25,664 nt of DNA from JABZIP01 sp052173355 (GTDB lineage: Bacteria; Bacillota; Clostridia; Peptostreptococcales; Anaerovoracaceae). The stretch covers positions 1-25,664 of the forward strand of contig JBQMYS010000015.1 of assembly GCA_052173355.1 (NCBI GenBank), given 5' to 3'. The translations under genes and the position numbers were made by a program. The notes beneath the pieces were generated by a model. That model saw only the letters and a list, made by a program, of their open reading frames with translations, did not search any database and was not told the DNA's origin. Below are positions 8,120 through 15,914 of the stretch, piece after piece (position 1 is the first letter of the stretch; every line of letters starts with the position of its first letter).

Positions 8120-9051
8120 TGGCAGAAAAAATGGCTACAAGGCAAGCTTACGGAGAAGTATTGGTAGAACTTGGTAATAAGTATAACAATTTAGTGGTTT
8201 TGGATGCAGATTTGTCAAAATCCACAATGACGGCAAATTTTGCAAAAGAACATCCAAAGAGATTTTTTAATATCGGTATAGCTGAACAGAATATGTACGG
8301 CATAGCGGCAGGTATGGCTATGTCGGGGAAGATAGTGTGTGCAAGTACTTTTGCTATGTTTGCAACAGGCAGAGCTTTTGAAATAATAAGAAACTCCATA
8401 GGTTACCCGCGTGCAAATGTTAAAATTTGTGCGACTCATGCGGGAATTACAGTGGGAGAGGATGGTGCAAGTCATCAAACTTTTGAAGATTTGGCTCTTA
8501 TGAGAACTATACCGGGGATGACAGTGTTAAATCCAAGCGACGGTGTTTGCGCTAAAAAATTGATAGAGCAGGCAATGGATATGGCAGGGCCTGTTTATAT
8601 TAGGCTTGGCAGGGCTGCAGTTCCTACGGTTTATTCGCAAACTGATAAGATAGAAATAGGTAAAGCAAATTGCATTGTAGAGGGAAAAGACTATACGATT
8701 ATTGCAACAGGTATAATGGTAAATGAGGCACTTATTGCGGCGGAGGAATTAAAAAAAGATAAAATCAGCGTTAAGGTAATAGACATGCACAGTATAAAGC
8801 CGATTGACGATGAAGCTGTAATTGCAGCCGCCAAAACTACTAAAGGCATTGTAACTGCTGAGGAGCATTCGGTTATAGGAGGGCTCGGGTCTGCAGTTGC
8901 ACAGGTGTGCGCTGTTCATTGTCCGACAAAAATGGCATTCGTAGGTCAACTTGATACATTTGGTGAATCCGGAAAACCTGATCAACTTAAAGAAAAGTAC
9001 CACATGACTTCAACAGATATAGTAAATGCAGTCAAATCGCTTGCTAAATAG
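8119..9051 (+). CDS. Transketolase, C-terminal subunit
   Basis: About 310 residues. It contains the pyrimidine-binding domain (DADLSKSTMTANF, then FFNIGIAEQNMYGIAAGMA with the catalytic glutamate of the IAEQ motif), THAGITVGEDGASHQ, and the transketolase C-terminal domain (VEGKDYTIIATG onward). I chose ATG 8119 because GGAGGTGAG at 8105-8113 is ideally spaced from it. The frame could also open at GTG 8113, but that codon lies within the ribosome site. The overlap with the N-terminal subunit stop (TAATG) indicates coupled synthesis of the two chains. A strong terminator follows 22 nt after the stop. Confidence 0.93.
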   Translation: MAEKMATRQAYGEVLVELGNKYNNLVVLDADLSKSTMTANFAKEHPKRFFNIGIAEQNMYGIAAGMAMSGKIVCASTFAMFATGRAFEIIRNSIGYPRANVKICATHAGITVGEDGASHQTFEDLALMRTIPGMTVLNPSDGVCAKKLIEQAMDMAGPVYIRLGRAAVPTVYSQTDKIEIGKANCIVEGKDYTIIATGIMVNEALIAAEELKKDKISVKVIDMHSIKPIDDEAVIAAAKTTKGIVTAEEHSVIGGLGSAVAQVCAVHCPTKMAFVGQLDTFGESGKPDQLKEKYHMTSTDIVNAVKSLAK

Positions 9052-9073
9052 CTAATTAAAAATTTGCAAATAT

Positions 9074-9109
9074 AAACAGTAAATCAAATAGATTTGCTGT
9101 TTTTTATTT
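9074..9109 (+). terminator. Intrinsic terminator after the transketolase genes
   Basis: A 12-bp stem (9074-9085 with 9091-9102, one G-U pair) with an AAATA loop is followed by T to 9105 and ATTT. It closes the transketolase transcript before the promoter of the fatty-acid operon. Confidence 0.88.
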
Positions 9110-9164
9110 GCCGGGATTCCAGACTATAAATAGTAAAATCATGGATAAATTTCTCAAAAAACAG

Positions 9165-9193
9165 TTGACACATTGAAAGAATAGTAGTATTAT
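9165..9193 (+). promoter_or_regulatory. Consensus promoter of the fatty-acid synthesis operon
   Basis: TTGACA (9165-9170), a perfect -35, is followed after 17 nt by TATTAT (9188-9193). The predicted start is near 9200, giving a 5' leader of about 69 nt that is nearly all A and T. No internal promoter of similar quality was noticed until 19767, so the operon may be a single transcript of about 10.6 kb. Confidence 0.8.
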
Positions 9194-9204
9194 AGCATAG
9201 AATT

Positions 9205-9222
9205 ATTTAAAATTTTTTAAAT
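9205..9222 (+). promoter_or_regulatory. Candidate operator: AT-rich inverted repeat
   Basis: ATTTAAAATTTTTTAAAT is an inverted repeat with eight paired positions on each side of a central TT. It sits about 5 nt past the predicted transcription start. A further ATTTAAAT palindrome lies just downstream (9229-9236). A symmetric site here suits a dimeric MarR-family repressor such as the one encoded at the operon's end. It is not the textbook FabT motif (TTTGA..TCAAA), and AT-rich DNA makes such repeats by chance. Confidence 0.35.
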
Positions 9223-9268
9223 AAAAAAATTTAAATAAAATATTTTAATTGTTAATCGGAGGAACGAA

Positions 9269-9502
9269 ATGATTTTTGAAACAGTAAAAAAGGTAATGGT
9301 AGAAACTCTTAGATGCGATGAAAGCAAAATTTTACCGGAAGCTCTTATAGCAGATGATTTGAAGATTGATTCACTTGATGCGGTAGAACTTGTGATGTCG
9401 CTTGAAGATGAATTTGGAATAAAGATTCCGGATGGTGAACTTTTTGATATGAAAACGGTTGGAGATATAGTTTCATGCGTGGAGAAATACCAACAGGAGT
9501 AA
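9269..9502 (+). CDS. acpP: Acyl carrier protein
   Basis: This 77-residue acidic protein contains the phosphopantetheine attachment motif IDSLDAVELVM, with the modified serine at S35, and the usual EDEFGIKIPDGE segment. Holo-ACP carries the growing acyl chain between the Fab enzymes in the cytosol. A GGAGG ribosome site precedes the ATG. It is the first gene of the operon and lies 3 nt before accB. Being first on the transcript fits the need for high ACP levels. Confidence 0.95.
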   Translation: MIFETVKKVMVETLRCDESKILPEALIADDLKIDSLDAVELVMSLEDEFGIKIPDGELFDMKTVGDIVSCVEKYQQE

Positions 9503-9505
9503 TAT

Positions 9506-9997
9506 ATGGATGCAAGAAAAAGGTTGCAAGAGATAATTACACAATTTAGTGATAATGCTCTAACGGAATTGGAATTTGAAATACCTGATTTTAAAGTGAG
9601 GTTGGTAAAAGAAAATCCAATAGTACAGCCGGTATTTCCGGTTTATGGAAAAGAACCCTCTATTCCATTTTATGGTAACGTACAAACCGCAGCGCCTATA
9701 AGTGAAGCGGCAAAAAATGAAAGCGAAATTGAAAAAAAACAAACTCGTGAATCCACATGTGAAGAAGTACGTTCAACATTGGTCGGAACATTTTATGCTT
9801 CTCCTTCCCCGAGCGAAGATGCATTTGTCAGTGTAGGCGACAAAGTAAAAAAGGGTGAAACTATGTGTATTATAGAAGCGATGAAGATAATGAACGAGCT
9901 TTGTGCACCATACGATCTTTTAGTTAAAAAAGTTAATTGCGAAAATGGAACCATGGTGCAATATAATGAGGTACTGTTTGAGGTTGAAAAATGCTAA
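9506..9997 (+). CDS. accB: Acetyl-CoA carboxylase biotin carboxyl carrier protein
   Basis: This 163-residue protein has the AccB layout: an N-terminal helical region, a variable proline/glutamate-rich linker (about 40-85) and a C-terminal biotinyl domain (about 88-163). The biotinylation motif EAMKIMNE has the target lysine at K127. It carries carboxybiotin between the AccC carboxylase and the AccDA carboxyltransferase. Its last 7 nt overlap the accC start (ATGCTAA), so the two are probably translationally coupled, matching their joint function. Confidence 0.95.
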   Translation: MDARKRLQEIITQFSDNALTELEFEIPDFKVRLVKENPIVQPVFPVYGKEPSIPFYGNVQTAAPISEAAKNESEIEKKQTRESTCEEVRSTLVGTFYASPSPSEDAFVSVGDKVKKGETMCIIEAMKIMNELCAPYDLLVKKVNCENGTMVQYNEVLFEVEKC

Positions 9998-11400
9998 AAA
10001 AAGTTTTAGTTGCTAATAGAGGAGAAATAGCACTTAGAGTGGTACGCGAATGCTTGGATCAAGGAATTGAAGCAGTTGCCGTATATTCAACAGTGGATAA
10101 GGATGCACTTCACGTAATGACTGCAGATGAAGCGATTTGTATAGGAGAGCCCGCTCCGCAGAAAAGTTATTTAAATATGGCGAATATTATAGAAGCTGCG
10201 CTTGGAACAGGATGTGATGCGGTACATCCCGGGTTTGGATTTTTGTCTGAAAATGCGGAGTTTGCCGGACTTTGTGAAGAAAGCGGAATTAAATTCATAG
10301 GTCCTAAAGCTAAGGTTATAGAACTTATGGGAAATAAGGCGGCGGCAAGACAAATGATGCAAAAAGCTGAAGTGCCGGTAGTTCCCGGATCTCAAGGAGC
10401 GGTAGATACAGTGAAAAATGCAGTGGATATAGCAAGTGCAATCGGCTATCCTGTATTGGTAAAGGCATCTTCAGGCGGTGGTGGAAAAGGTATGCGCAAA
10501 GTAGAAAGTGAAGCGGATTTGAAGCAAGCTTTTGAGCAGGCGAAACTTGAAGCGGAAGCTGCATTCGGAGATGGTTCGGTTTATATAGAAAAGCTTATCG
10601 TTAATCCCAGACATATCGAAGTTCAGATTTTGGCTGATGCACATGGAAATGTGATTCATTTAGGGGAGCGGAATTGTTCTATACAGAGGCGAAATCAAAA
10701 GATGATAGAAGAAGCACCTGCATGGGCATTACATGAAAAAACCAGGGAAAAGCTTTGTGAAGCGGCAGTAAAGGCAGCCAAAATTTCCAATTACGAAGGA
10801 GCAGGTACTGTCGAATTTGTATTGGATGATGATGAAAATTTTTATTTCATAGAGATGAATACCAGAGTACAAGTAGAACATCCGATAACGGAGATGATTA
10901 CGGGAGTGAATATAGTAGCTGAACAACTCAGAATTGCAAGCGGTATGCCTCTTATGTATAGTCAAGAGGACATTAAATTTAGCGGATATGCAATAGAATG
11001 TAGGGTGTGTTGCGAAGATCCTCTTGCGGATTTTGCACCTTGCCCGGGAAAGGTAGATTTTGTTCATTTTCCGGCAGGATTCGGGGTCAGAACTGACAGT
11101 GCATTATATAGTTATTCAGAGATAAGCCCTTATTATGATTCTATGGCAGCCAAAATTATAACGTGGGGCAATACCAGATTGCAGGCAATACGAAAAATGA
11201 GACGGGCGCTTAGTGAAACCATTATTACAGGACCTAAAACAACGTTGCAGTTAGATCTTTTGATTATGTATAATAGGAGATTTCTGCGCGGCAAATATAC
11301 GACTTCATTTATAGAAAATGAATTGGCGAAGCTACTAAATTTACTTAAAACAACACATAATATGAGCAAGCGAAAGCATAAAGATGATGCAGAGGAATAA
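9991..11400 (+). CDS. accC: Acetyl-CoA carboxylase, biotin carboxylase subunit
   Basis: This 469-residue protein has the biotin carboxylase order: N-terminal Rossmann-like KVLVANRGEIALRVVRE, glycine-rich ATP-grasp loop KASSGGGGKGM (about 158-168), HLGERNCSIQRRNQKMIEEAPA, and EMNTRVQVEHPITEMITG with catalytic and Mg-binding residues. It uses ATP and bicarbonate to carboxylate the biotin on AccB. The C-terminus ends in a charged tail (NMSKRKHKDDAEE) slightly longer than usual. Its TAA stop is in the same frame as accD and only two codons before the accD ATG, with one GTT codon between. Confidence 0.95.
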   Translation: MLKKVLVANRGEIALRVVRECLDQGIEAVAVYSTVDKDALHVMTADEAICIGEPAPQKSYLNMANIIEAALGTGCDAVHPGFGFLSENAEFAGLCEESGIKFIGPKAKVIELMGNKAAARQMMQKAEVPVVPGSQGAVDTVKNAVDIASAIGYPVLVKASSGGGGKGMRKVESEADLKQAFEQAKLEAEAAFGDGSVYIEKLIVNPRHIEVQILADAHGNVIHLGERNCSIQRRNQKMIEEAPAWALHEKTREKLCEAAVKAAKISNYEGAGTVEFVLDDDENFYFIEMNTRVQVEHPITEMITGVNIVAEQLRIASGMPLMYSQEDIKFSGYAIECRVCCEDPLADFAPCPGKVDFVHFPAGFGVRTDSALYSYSEISPYYDSMAAKIITWGNTRLQAIRKMRRALSETIITGPKTTLQLDLLIMYNRRFLRGKYTTSFIENELAKLLNLLKTTHNMSKRKHKDDAEE

Positions 11401-11403
11401 GTT

Positions 11404-12147
11404 ATGAATCCATTTCTTGAAAAGAAAAGCATATTGGAAGCCATGAAAGGTTTGGTTAGAACGGCTGAACCTGAGAAAGAGTCGGCGATTGCAAGAATTA
11501 AAATGACTGTAGACAAAGGCTCCTTTCGTGAAATCGGCAGGAATTTGAAGGTAAAAAATCCGTTAGATTTTCCTGATTATGAAAATAAGCTTGCATCGAT
11601 GCGAGATAAAACGGGTATGAAGGATGCGGTTATAACGGGAACTGCGAAAATAGACGGTAAAAAAATCGTAATAGCGGCCATGGATAATCGATTTATGATG
11701 GCGAGCATGGGTATGGTCGTAGGAGAAAAAATTACTCGCGGTTTTGAATATGCTACTAAGAAAAAATTGCCGGTTGTTGTATTTGCGACATCAGGTGGAG
11801 CCAGAATGCAAGAAGGAATTATGGCACTAATGCAGATGGCTAAAACAGCGGCGGCAGTAAAGCGACATAGTGAGGCGGGGTTGCTATATATATGTGTTAT
11901 GACAAATCCTACTACAGGAGGAGTGTTTGCGAGTTTTGCAGGACTCGGAGATATTCATATAGCTGAGCCGGATGCACTTTTAGGTTTTGCGGGACCTAGA
12001 GTAATTGAACAAACAATCGGTGAAAAATTACCACAGGGATTTCAGCGTGCAAAATTTCAATATGAGCATGGTATGGTAGATATGATAGTTGAGCGAAGTG
12101 ACATGAGAAAAACGCTTGCGAAGTTGATTGAACTTCATATTAAGTGA
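11404..12147 (+). CDS. accD: Acetyl-CoA carboxylase carboxyltransferase beta subunit lacking the zinc ribbon
   Basis: The 247-residue protein has the crotonase-fold carboxyltransferase core: RIKMTVDKGSFREI, FPDYENKLASMRDKTGM, SGGARMQEG (about 133-141) and PTTGGVFASFAGLGDIHIAEP through GFAGPRVIEQTIGEKLP. With AccA it transfers CO2 from biotin to acetyl-CoA, giving malonyl-CoA. It is about 35-45 residues shorter than typical AccD. The missing part is the N-terminal four-cysteine zinc ribbon; residues 1-27 contain no cysteine, and the only cysteine in the protein is in LLYICVM. A missed upstream start is excluded because accC's TAA is in frame two codons before this ATG. Confidence 0.92.
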   Translation: MNPFLEKKSILEAMKGLVRTAEPEKESAIARIKMTVDKGSFREIGRNLKVKNPLDFPDYENKLASMRDKTGMKDAVITGTAKIDGKKIVIAAMDNRFMMASMGMVVGEKITRGFEYATKKKLPVVVFATSGGARMQEGIMALMQMAKTAAAVKRHSEAGLLYICVMTNPTTGGVFASFAGLGDIHIAEPDALLGFAGPRVIEQTIGEKLPQGFQRAKFQYEHGMVDMIVERSDMRKTLAKLIELHIK

Positions 12148-12169
12148 TGTTATGTAGGGATGAGTATGT

Positions 12170-12982
12170 ATGGATAGTAAAAAAATGAGTGCGGCACAGA
12201 GAATAAAACTGGCAAGAAGTGCCACAAGACCCACAGCAAAAGAGTACATTAAATATATATTTGAAGATTTTATAGAACTTGCGGGGGACAGACTTTATGG
12301 CGAAGATGCCAGTATAGTTGGCGGTATTGCATCGTTTGATGGTAAAGCTGTTACGGTAATAGGACAACAAAAAGGAAAAAATCTTGATGAAAACTTGAAA
12401 TATAGATTTGGGATGCCTAATCCTGACGGATACAGAAAAGCTATTAGACTTATAAATCAGGCGGAAAAATTTAAACGGCCAATAGTAACATTTGTAGATA
12501 CACCGGGGGCTTATCCGGGAAAAGAAGCGGAAGAACGTGGTCAAGGAATTGCAATCGCTGAATGTATAGGCACTCTTGCAAGAGTAAATGTGCCGGTAGT
12601 ATCTGTATTTATAGGAGAAGGTGGCAGTGGCGGAGCTCTTGCGATAGGGGTTTGTGATAAACTTATAATGCTTGAAAATTCGGTCTTTTCTATATTATCA
12701 CCGGAAGGTTTTGCGAGTATACTTTGGAAAGATGGCAGTAGATGGGAAGAAGCTTGTGAAGTCATGAAAATGACAGCTGAAGATCTCTATCAAATGCAAA
12801 TTTGCGATAAAATTATCAAAGAACCTGATGATGGAGCAGGTTCTTTTCGTGAGTATATTTTTGAAGCTGTTGCTGATGCAATTAGGGAGGCACTTAAAGA
12901 AATAGGTAAAAATAGCAAACGCATAGCAGATGAACGTCATAAGAAATTGCGAAAAGTTGGAGAAGAACTTGCAAGAAAATGA
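12170..12982 (+). CDS. accA: Acetyl-CoA carboxylase carboxyltransferase alpha subunit
   Basis: This 270-residue protein matches AccA: an N-terminal helical part (AQRIKLARSATRPTAKEYI), ELAGDRLYGEDASIVGGIA, VIGQQKGKN, GMPNPDGYRKA, VDTPGAYPGKEAEERGQG (about 108-125) and GEGGSGGALAIG (about 147-158). It forms the alpha2beta2 carboxyltransferase with AccD. The N-terminus is shorter than in E. coli AccA but within the range seen in Firmicutes. It lies 22 nt after accD and 28 nt before fabH. All four acetyl-CoA carboxylase subunits are consecutive here. Confidence 0.95.
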   Translation: MDSKKMSAAQRIKLARSATRPTAKEYIKYIFEDFIELAGDRLYGEDASIVGGIASFDGKAVTVIGQQKGKNLDENLKYRFGMPNPDGYRKAIRLINQAEKFKRPIVTFVDTPGAYPGKEAEERGQGIAIAECIGTLARVNVPVVSVFIGEGGSGGALAIGVCDKLIMLENSVFSILSPEGFASILWKDGSRWEEACEVMKMTAEDLYQMQICDKIIKEPDDGAGSFREYIFEAVADAIREALKEIGKNSKRIADERHKKLRKVGEELARK

Positions 12983-13010
12983 AAAAATTACCAAAAGGAT
13001 TTAAAAAATT

Positions 13011-13934
13011 ATGGCAGGAATAAAAATCGTAGGCTACGGTCTTGCGCATGGTGCGCATAAGGTCACTAACGATGATTTAAAAAAATATGTTGACACTAAT
13101 GATGAGTGGATACAAAGTAAAACCGGAATACAAAGCAGGTATTTTACCGAGGATGAGAGCAATGTAGACATGGCGGTTGCGGCAGCAAAAAAGGCATTTG
13201 CAATGCAGCCGGAAGGCATAAAAATTGATGCAATTATTGTTGCAACGTTTACACCGGACAACGCCGCCCCTTCAGTTGCAGCTGAGGTCGCAGGTAGACT
13301 GGGCCTTAGTGGAACGATAATGAGTTTTGATATGAACGGAGCATGCGCAGGTTTTGTGTATGGACTCACAGTATCTAATGCGCTGATACAAGCGGGCTAT
13401 GAGAGAATTCTTTTGATAGGCAGTGAGAAAATTCATCCGCTGATGGATATGAAAGATAGAAATACCTGTGTTCTTTTCGGGGATGCTGCAGGAGCGTTAT
13501 TACTTGAGAAAGATGAAACGGGTATTTTTTATCATACAGAAGGCTTGGAGGCGAATAGGGAAATACTCGAATGCGCAAGATTTAATCCTGCTATAAAGAT
13601 GTCAGGGCAGGAAGTATATAGATTTGCAGTATCCAAAATACCTGAATGCGCATATGAACTTCTTGAAAAAACTGAAAAAACTATTGAAGATGTTGATATG
13701 TTCGTATTTCATCAAGCTAATCTTCGCATAATAGATAGTGCCGCAAGAAAACTGAAAATCCCGAAAGAAAAAAACTTTGTAAATGTTCAAAAATATGGAA
13801 ACACTTCGGCTGCAAGTGTGGCAGTTGCAATGAGTGAATGTTTGGAAAAAGGCTTGATTAAAAATGGTAACAAAATCGTAGCTGTAGGCTTTGGCGCAGG
13901 ATTGAGCTATGGTGGAGTTCTTATGAGTATATAG
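13011..13934 (+). CDS. fabH: Beta-ketoacyl-ACP synthase III
   Basis: This 307-residue thiolase-fold enzyme starts chains by condensing acyl-CoA with malonyl-ACP. The Cys-His-Asn triad is visible: C112 in NGACAGFVYG, H234 in FHQANLRI, and N264 in YGNTSAASV. The TGIQSRYF segment near residue 38 and GFGAGLSYGG near the C-terminus also match FabH. Whether it prefers acetyl-CoA or branched primers cannot be read from the sequence by eye. It lies 13 nt before fabK. Confidence 0.94.
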   Translation: MAGIKIVGYGLAHGAHKVTNDDLKKYVDTNDEWIQSKTGIQSRYFTEDESNVDMAVAAAKKAFAMQPEGIKIDAIIVATFTPDNAAPSVAAEVAGRLGLSGTIMSFDMNGACAGFVYGLTVSNALIQAGYERILLIGSEKIHPLMDMKDRNTCVLFGDAAGALLLEKDETGIFYHTEGLEANREILECARFNPAIKMSGQEVYRFAVSKIPECAYELLEKTEKTIEDVDMFVFHQANLRIIDSAARKLKIPKEKNFVNVQKYGNTSAASVAVAMSECLEKGLIKNGNKIVAVGFGAGLSYGGVLMSI

Positions 13935-13947
13935 TATAGGAGAAGAT

Positions 13948-14856
13948 ATGGATTTAAATAAAATGTTTAATATAGAATTCCCTATTTTTCAAGGCGGAAT
14001 GGCTCAGGTAGCGACAGGGGAATTTGCGGCGGCCGTATCTAATGCAGGAGCGATGGGAATAATCGGAACAGGGGCGATGAACGCAGATATGCTTAAAGAA
14101 GAAATAAGAAAAGCGCGTTTGCTCACAGACAAACCTTTTGGAATAAATTTGATGATGATGAATCCGGATGCACCTAAGATGGCGGAATTGATAGAGGAAG
14201 AAAAACCTGCACTTGTAACCACAGGCGCAGGGAATCCCGGCGTTTATGTAGAAAAGTGGAAAAAAGTCGGGGTAAAGGTTTTTCCGGTGGTATCATCTGT
14301 AGCGCTTGCACGCAGGCTTGAAAAAGAAGGCGTTGACGGAGTGATTGCTGAAGGTATGGAAAGCGGGGGTCATATTGGAGAACTTACCAGTATGGTGCTA
14401 ATTCCGCAGATAGCGGATGCTGTAAAAATTCCGGTTGTAGCGGCCGGAGGAATTGCACTTGGAAAACAGATGAAAGCGGCGGAAATTCTTGGAGCATCGG
14501 GAGTACAGATTGCAACTATACTTTTGGCAAGCAAAGAATGTCCTATACACGAAAATTACAAAAAGGAAGTATTGCTCGCAAAGGATCGTTCTACTGTAGT
14601 AACAGGTAATAAGCTTGGAATTCCGGTTAGATGTTTGAAAAATGCTATGACACGTGAATATTTAAGACTTGAGCAACTGACAGATGATAAATTGGAATTG
14701 GAAAAATTTACTCTTGGAGCTCTTAGAAAAGCTGTAGAACAGGGCGATATAGAAAACGGATCTCTTATGGCAGGTCAATCAGCAGCGTTTGTGAAAGAAA
14801 TAAAACCGCTTAGAGCAATTTTCGAACAACTTATGAAAGAGTATGAATCTTGCTGA
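13948..14856 (+). CDS. fabK: Enoyl-ACP reductase II (FMN)
   Basis: This 302-residue TIM-barrel flavoprotein of the NMO/2-nitropropane dioxygenase superfamily has the FabK pattern: FPIFQGGMAQVATGEFAAAVSNAGAMG at the N-terminus, PFGINLMMM, TTGAGNP, AEGMESGGHIGE with H142 as the expected catalytic histidine, and AAGGIALGKQM. FabK reduces trans-2-enoyl-ACP with NAD(P)H and replaces FabI, so the organism should be insensitive to triclosan at this step if no FabI is present. It has few cysteines and no cysteine cluster, unlike the paralog that follows 19 nt later. Confidence 0.92.
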   Translation: MDLNKMFNIEFPIFQGGMAQVATGEFAAAVSNAGAMGIIGTGAMNADMLKEEIRKARLLTDKPFGINLMMMNPDAPKMAELIEEEKPALVTTGAGNPGVYVEKWKKVGVKVFPVVSSVALARRLEKEGVDGVIAEGMESGGHIGELTSMVLIPQIADAVKIPVVAAGGIALGKQMKAAEILGASGVQIATILLASKECPIHENYKKEVLLAKDRSTVVTGNKLGIPVRCLKNAMTREYLRLEQLTDDKLELEKFTLGALRKAVEQGDIENGSLMAGQSAAFVKEIKPLRAIFEQLMKEYESC

Positions 14857-14875
14857 ATTGCGGAGGTAAAAAGAT

Positions 14876-15892
14876 ATGTATAGTAAATGGCAAGTTCCTA
14901 TAATTCAAGGCGGCATGGGTGTAGGGGTTTCTATGGGAAGCCTTGCAGGGGCTGTTGCAAGAGAAGGCGGTATGGGTGTAATATCAACAGCCTTGATAGG
15001 ATTTAGAGAGCCGGATGCTCAAAAATCTCCGTTAGAAGCAGCAAAACGCGCACTTCGAAAGGAGATAGAAAAGGCAAAAGAATATGCGCAGGGAAAAGGC
15101 AAGATAGCTATAAACGCTATGGTTGTGACAAATGATTACAAAGAAATGTTAAAAGAAGCCGTAAGTTGCGGTATTGATGCAATAATTTCAGGAGCGGGAA
15201 TGCCACTTGAACTTCCGAAACTGGTCAGCAACACAAATGTCATGCTTGCGCCTATAGTATCAGGCAAAAGAGCGACGGAACTGATAATTAAAGCGTGGAG
15301 CCGTTATAACAGAAAACCTGATTTCATAGTTGCGGAGGGCAAGGATGCCGGCGGTCATTTAGGCTTTAAGGGGCAAGAAGTTTTGGACGGTACAGCACCG
15401 AGTCTTGAAGAAACCGTAAAAGGTGTAGTTGAAGCGGCAGGCGAAATCCCGGTATTTGCGGGAGGTAGTGTATTTGATGTATCAGATATAAAAAAAATAA
15501 TTAGTTGGGGTGCGGTCGGTGCACAGATTGCAACACGATTTATAGCGACGGAAGAATGCGACGCATCATATGGATTTAAAAAAGTTATTTTAAATGCTAA
15601 AGAAGAAGATATTGCAATTATTCAAAGCCCGGTGGGGCTTCCGGGAAGGGCAATAAAAACTCCGCTAATAGCCGGGCTTGACGGAAAAATGAAAAAAATT
15701 CGGAATTGTATAAATTGTATCAGCACCTGCAACCCTGCAAAGACGCCGTATTGTATCAGCAGGGCGTTAATAGAAGGGTTTTATGGAAATATTGAAAGCG
15801 GGTTATTTTTTGCAGGAGCGAATGTTGGAAAGGTAAATGAAATGACTACGGTTCCTAAACTTATGGCTGAATTAAAACAGGCTTTTGAGTAG
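14876..15892 (+). CDS. FabK/NMO-like flavoprotein with a four-cysteine cluster (possible FabX-type enzyme)
   Basis: This 338-residue protein is a second member of the NMO/FabK superfamily. It shows VPIIQGGMGVGVS, INAMVV, ISGAGMP, AEGKDAGGHLGF with H161, FAGGSVFD and GAVGAQIATRF. Near the C-terminus lies C278-X2-C281-X3-C285-X7-C293, a spacing that could bind an iron-sulfur cluster and is absent from the adjacent FabK. Helicobacter FabX, an FMN and [4Fe-4S] flavoprotein of this superfamily, converts saturated acyl-ACP to a cis-unsaturated intermediate. Placement between fabK and fabD in an operon lacking FabA, FabM and FabN makes a FabX-like role plausible. A nitronate monooxygenase or a second enoyl reductase are alternatives. 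The ribosome site GGAGG is good. Confidence 0.8.
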   Translation: MYSKWQVPIIQGGMGVGVSMGSLAGAVAREGGMGVISTALIGFREPDAQKSPLEAAKRALRKEIEKAKEYAQGKGKIAINAMVVTNDYKEMLKEAVSCGIDAIISGAGMPLELPKLVSNTNVMLAPIVSGKRATELIIKAWSRYNRKPDFIVAEGKDAGGHLGFKGQEVLDGTAPSLEETVKGVVEAAGEIPVFAGGSVFDVSDIKKIISWGAVGAQIATRFIATEECDASYGFKKVILNAKEEDIAIIQSPVGLPGRAIKTPLIAGLDGKMKKIRNCINCISTCNPAKTPYCISRALIEGFYGNIESGLFFAGANVGKVNEMTTVPKLMAELKQAFE

Positions 15893-15914
15893 GAATTTGA
15901 AAAGGAGAAATGCA

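Noticed and set aside
7301..9051. Transketolase looks broken into two pieces.
   Set aside because: Both pieces have complete domains and proper ribosome sites, and they meet at a TAATG overlap. Two-gene transketolase is common in Clostridia, so this is not a pseudogene.
12140..12544. A 134-codon open frame on the minus strand across accA.
   Set aside because: It overlaps a well-identified plus-strand gene, has no recognisable domain and has low-complexity composition typical of antisense shadow frames. The same holds for the other long antisense frames in the fatty-acid operon.
15885..15914. ATG at 15885 as start of fabD.
   Set aside because: The extra ten residues are unlike FabD, and AAAGGAG lies just before ATG 15915.
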